Of a DNA stretch of 32,219 bases, positions 30,268 to 32,219 are shown one piece after another (within the stretch, counting starts at the first letter, position 1; each line of letters begins with the position of its first letter). The DNA is from Pleurotus ostreatus/Saccharomyces cerevisiae fusant (Eukaryota; Opisthokonta), in the NCBI GenBank assembly GCA_024196135.1, contig JAMQCK010000272.1, positions 1 to 32,219 on the forward strand. The letters run 5' to 3'. The notes beneath the pieces are model-generated. The model was given only the letters and a program-made list of their open reading frames with translations. It was not told the origin of the DNA and made no database searches. The position numbers and the translations under genes are program-made.

Positions 30268-30457
30268 CGAGGGGTGAGGTACGCACGAGGGATGAGGTAC
30301 GCACGAGGGGTGAGGTACGCACGAGGGGTGAGGTACGCGCGAGGGGGGAGGTACGAGCGTAGTCGGAACTCCCGAACGACGATGGAGGAGGGACTCCCGA
30401 ACGACGATGAGTCGGAACTCCCGAACGACGATGAGTCAGAACTCCCGAACGACGATG
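30268..30457. repeat. Two adjacent minisatellites (18 bp and 24 bp)
   Basis: From about 30268 to 30358 there are about five units of the type CGAGGGGTGAGGTACGCA. From 30368 to 30457 the block ACTCCCGAACGACGATG recurs at 30368, 30393, 30417 and 30441 (steps of 24-25 bp). Neither array belongs to a recognisable gene. Confidence 0.75.
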
Positions 30458-31142
30458 GAGGAGGAGAAGGAATGTTGCGCATCGAGCGGGCAGGCAAGAC
30501 GCGCTGCGTGGGTAGGCAAGACGCGCCCAGCCGATCGCGTCAGCGCGAGCGCGAGGAGGGATATTGCGCGGGGCGGGGCACTTCAGCTCGGGAGGTGGGG
30601 AACGGGAGGTGGGGAAGGGGAGGTAGGGAAGGGGAGGTAGGGAAGGGGAGGTAGGGAACGGGCGCGCTGGGTCGGGGACTTGGGAAAGCGTAGGTGGGGA
30701 TGGAGCGAAGGGCGAGTGGGGTGGAAGGCGGAAGTGGAGTCGGTATTGCGGCGAGGGCGAGCGTGGGGGTGGAGAAGGGAGCGGGGGGGGAGGTGGAGAG
30801 AGACGGTGGTCGTGCGAGAAGAGAGACCGCGGTCGTGCGAGGGATGGAAGGGGGGAAGGGGGAGAGGGGAGGGGGGAAAAGGGGGCGGGGTGACAGAGGA
30901 AAATGAAGGAGGGGAAGAGAGGGGGCAGACGAAGGGGCAGCGCGAGGCAGGAGGTGGCGTGAGGCAGGAGGTGGCGCGGTGAAGGAGGCCGCGCCGCCAG
31001 AAAAAGTGAAGGACGAGGGGTGGGGTACGGGCGACGCGGAGGTGGCCAACGGACGACGCGGAGGTGGCCAACGGGCGGCGTGAGTCCACCTCATCACTTG
31101 CCCCCGCGAGCTGTCTTCTCTGCTTGCGCCGGCGATTCCGCA

Positions 31143-31246
31143 TTTCCGCTCGTGCTCGCGATTCCACCTTTCCGCCCGTGCCCGCGATTCCGCCTTTCCG
31201 CTCGCGCTCGCGATTTCGCCTTTCCGCTCGTGCCCGCGAGTCACAC
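31143..31246. repeat. 26-bp tandem repeat, four units
   Basis: Units start with TTTCCGCTCGTGC at 31143, 31169, 31195 and 31221. The 26-bp period is not a multiple of three. Confidence 0.8.
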
Positions 31247-31304
31247 CTACAATTGTCGCCAGGTTGCGCCAATTTTGCCGAATGACCAAAGATACAGTAT
31301 ATTT

Positions 31305-31336
31305 GCAGTTGAGTGCGCTGGGTGCAGTTGAATGCG
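31305..31336 (-). repeat. Two 19-bp units downstream of O-methyltransferase copy 2
   Basis: Units at 31305 and 31324 lie 131 bp after the copy 2 stop, the same distance as in copy 1 (130 bp). On the minus strand the pair reads CGCATTCAACTGCACCCAG then CGCACTCAACTGC. Confidence 0.8.
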
Positions 31337-31466
31337 TACAAGTCCGTAGATCACTCGCCTCCTCCCCGCCCACTCACTCATTCACCCCTACTTCACTCCA
31401 CTTTCCTCCTCCCTCGCCCCCGTCCACCCATTCAACGAGTTGGCGGAGAGAGACACCTCGCGCCCT

Positions 31467-32160
31467 CTACTTCCTCAGCACAAAGTGCCACCCATCGAAA
31501 CCCCTGCTATCCGCCGTCGGCACCGTCGTCGCCTCCAGGTCGGGGTCGCTCTGAAGGTATTGGAGCAACTCGCGCCCGGCCTCGATGTACGACGTCTCCT
31601 CGCCGGCGGCTTTGAGGGCGGCGGTCTTGGCTTCGTCGGCGACGAGGCCGTTCTGGACGATGTTGTCGACGATCTGGGGTGGCGGTGATCAGTGCGCGAA
31701 ACTCGAGTGGTTAGTAAGGGGGAGCGAAGGAGGTCGAAGATGGTGGAGACGGGGGAGCGGGAAAGGAGGGAGAATGGAGGAAGGGGCGAAGGAACGGGGA
31801 CGAAAGGAGGGGGGGACAATGAGGAAGGGGTAGTGACGAAAAGGCGATGACGAAGCACGAAGAGGTAAGAGAAGGAGGAGGTCGAGTGCAAGAGACGGGG
31901 GATTCGAAGGCACGAGAGGAAGGAGGACGAAGACGCGAGAGGGATAGGGATCGACTCACAATAACACCCCCGCTCTTCACGAGGCGCTTGCACTCCTTCA
32001 TGTACGTGACGTTGTTGACGATGAACGCGTCGATGAAGGCGAAGTCGTACGTGCCCTCCTCCGCCGCCCCCGTCATCGCCGCGAGCGACTTCTCCGCAGG
32101 CCCGACGACGACCTCGACGCGGTCCGCCAGCCCCGCGTGCGCGATGTTCTCCTTCGCGAC
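31467..32160 (-). CDS. O-methyltransferase, caffeoyl-CoA type, copy 2 (5' end outside window)
   Basis: Exon 2 is 32160-31960 and exon 3 is 31673-31467, with intron borders at the same places as copy 1. Exon 3 is exactly 207 nt in both. Exon 2 is one codon longer (GAAEEGTYDF against GAEEGSYDF). Exon 1 with the SAM-binding motif lies beyond the right edge, since the remaining 59 bases are intron (ending TGGTGTCCAG). The visible part has YDFAFIDAFIVNNVTY, IVDNIVQNGLVADEA and GFDGWHFVLRK, all nearly identical to copy 1, so it is probably functional. The intron between the two exons is 286 nt, against 201 nt in copy 1, and very purine-rich on the plus strand. Confidence 0.85.
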
Positions 32161-32219
32161 CTGGACACCAACGATGAGCGCCAGTCGCCCCATCAGTCGA
32201 AAGAGGAGGAAAAACACCC

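Larger units (their letters stand above)
30243..31466. other. Intergenic between O-methyltransferase copies 3 and 2
   Basis: About 1.2 kb with no gene. It consists of minisatellites (30268-30457, a 15-bp G-rich array at 30590-30660, a 22-bp pair at 31031-31080, a 26-bp array at 31143-31246), a purine-rich strand at 30590-30960, and the 19-bp motif pair at 31305-31336. Long frames here are by-products of the repeats. Confidence 0.5.

Noticed and set aside
29752..30654. 300-codon plus-strand frame through the minisatellites
   Set aside because: It crosses the relic exon antisense and four tandem arrays. Length comes from triplet-period repeats, and there is no motif or splice context.
30583..31373. 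Long minus-strand Ser/Pro-rich frames
   Set aside because: They are produced by the pyrimidine-rich complement of the G-rich tract and by repeats. No family features are present.

Overview
The window looks like nuclear DNA of a filamentous basidiomycete, most likely a wood-decaying Agaricomycete. The genes are broken by many introns of about 45-60 nt with GTRNGT donors, CTNAC-type branch points and YAG acceptors. The gene set fits: a 19-exon secreted laccase, a fungal coronin, a peroxisomal MaoC hydratase and MYND-finger proteins of the kind that expand in this group. No search was run. Exon structures come from reading splice signals, keeping phase, and comparing paralogues within the window.

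Left third (1-9.2 kb): the 5' end of a zinc-finger gene runs off the left edge (-). It is followed by a five-exon uncharacterised gene (-, 543-2049), an unrecognised and probably decaying multi-exon gene (+, about 2196-3789), an eight-exon peroxisomal MaoC-type enoyl-CoA hydratase ending in the PTS1 signal AKL (-, 4955-6341), coronin (-, 6770-8630) and a small secreted cysteine-free protein (-, 8822-9222). About 2.8 kb without a recognisable gene follows, then a complete laccase (+, 12029-14820) with 9-, 10- and apparently 3-nt exons.

Right half (15.4-32.2 kb): a young, duplicated, repeat-rich region. Three members of an apparently undescribed family (proline-rich head, YP[LI]TY core, long Ala/Glu coiled coil, RPRK basic tail; called CC1, CC2 and CC3 here) lie among two paralogous MYND-finger genes. 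MYND-A with CC2 and MYND-B with CC3 form two convergent cassettes. MYND-B looks intact. MYND-A carries two frameshifts, and CC3 has an in-frame stop that separates it from its family tail. An O-methyltransferase of the caffeoyl-CoA type occurs three times: intact at 22.3-23.3 kb, as a last-exon relic at 30.0-30.2 kb, and cut by the right edge at 31.5-32.2 kb. A 19-bp repeat lies downstream of each copy. The last exon of the relic has a six-fold 27-bp expansion over the predicted metal-binding loop. From 28 to 31.3 kb there are about ten separate minisatellites, including a palindromic array with a 21-bp period, and G-rich tracts.

Together, the left half holds ordinary single genes (beta-oxidation, actin dynamics, secretion, lignin or phenol oxidation). 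The right half is a lineage-specific accessory block shaped by segmental duplication and slippage.
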